Under the pieces are notes generated by a model. The model had not been told where the DNA came from. It searched no databases and saw nothing but the letters and a program-made list of their open reading frames with translations. Source: Bacillota bacterium (GTDB taxonomy: Bacteria; Bacillota; Clostridia; Lachnospirales; Lachnospiraceae). Taken from it: DNA of 64,000 nt. The stretch spans positions 19,994-83,993 of the forward strand of contig JAEZRJ010000080.1 in the NCBI GenBank assembly GCA_023412855.1. The letters run 5' to 3'. Position 1 is the stretch's first letter. Every line of letters starts with the position of its first letter. The position numbers and the translations under genes were made by a program. Shown here in pieces: positions 63,794 to 64,000 of the stretch.

Positions 63794-64000
63794 ATGAAAA
63801 TAGTGGTATTGGCAGGAGGAATCAGTACGGAGAGGGATGTATCCTTAAGCTCCGGAAGAATGATATATCAGGCGCTTAAAGATAACGGACACAAGGCAGT
63901 GCTGCTGGACGTATATTTAGGCTATGAAAAAGAAGATGTGGAAGCGATTTTCGAAAGACAGGACGACTGGGCGGAGGAAATCGGCGCGGTGGGAGAGGAG
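63794..64000 (+). CDS. ddl: D-alanine-D-alanine ligase (3' partial)
   Basis: Start of a cell-wall precursor enzyme that makes D-Ala-D-Ala. Only 69 codons are in the window. The N-terminus MKIVVLAGGISTERDVSLSSG is the family's dinucleotide-like signature, and the ligase fold begins as expected. The ATG at 63794 has GGAAGGGAT. The gene continues beyond position 64000. Confidence 0.9.
   Translation, partial: MKIVVLAGGISTERDVSLSSGRMIYQALKDNGHKAVLLDVYLGYEKEDVEAIFERQDDWAEEIGAVGEE

Noticed and set aside
1..64000. Search for tRNA, rRNA, integrase, transposase and phage genes
   Set aside because: None could be recognised by eye on either strand; a tRNAscan-SE and HMM scan would be needed to exclude small cases.

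Overview
The window looks like chromosomal DNA from a motile, spore-forming anaerobic Firmicute, most likely of the Lachnospiraceae. The evidence is sporulation genes (spoVT, spoIID, a spoIIQ-like gene), three methyl-accepting chemotaxis proteins, a radical-SAM sulfatase maturase, a T-box leader ahead of ileS, clostridial-type carbohydrate uptake operons and strong AGGAGG ribosome sites. I see no rRNA, tRNA, CRISPR array, phage gene or transposase.

1-15.2 kb is a xylo-oligosaccharide locus. It has a YesM/YesN-type two-component pair (the kinase is cut by the window edge), a lipoprotein solute-binding protein, two CUT1 permeases, a second membrane-anchored solute-binding paralogue, two GH43 enzymes, a Cache chemoreceptor and a GH8 exo-oligoxylanase. 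None of the three hydrolases has a signal peptide, so oligosaccharides are probably imported and cut inside the cell.

15.2-31.9 kb is mostly housekeeping. It holds a PadR/DUF1700/DUF4097 envelope-sensing operon on the minus strand, an ArsC/Spx-like protein, a chemoreceptor, spoVT, degV and pncB (both minus), T-box-controlled ileS, glycogen phosphorylase and another chemoreceptor. A structured repeat sits here as a tandem pair after spoVT and as a single copy in the ileS leader; a third, degenerate copy lies at 58.6 kb.

32.1-41.5 kb is a galactose-type sugar system: mglB-mglA-mglC, then a YesN-type regulator, a LytS/YesM-type kinase and two membrane-anchored sugar-binding proteins that probably act as sensors. 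A 13-bp direct repeat with 21-bp periodicity lies upstream of mglB. A deleted remnant of glycogen phosphorylase follows at 41.5 kb.

41.9-56.0 kb fits use of host glycans of the galacto-N-biose/lacto-N-biose type. It encodes a sugar nucleotidyltransferase, a PPK2-type polyphosphate kinase, an N-acetylhexosamine-kinase-like enzyme, a divergent AraC regulator, a CUT1 transporter, a 58-residue membrane protein, a GH112 phosphorylase, a Cys-type sulfatase, its maturase and a TauE-type exporter. Together these suggest uptake, desulfation and phosphorolysis of mucin- or milk-type disaccharides, with sulfate or sulfite export.

56.1-64.0 kb returns to housekeeping and sporulation: an aconitase-family hydratase, a Ca-loop protein, spoIID, a spoIIQ-like gene with lost LytM metal ligands, a GH9-fold lipoprotein lacking both catalytic acids, and the start of a D-Ala-D-Ala ligase gene. 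All three sugar operons with a solute-binding gene first carry a stem-loop just after that gene, which probably lets the binding protein be made in excess of the membrane components.
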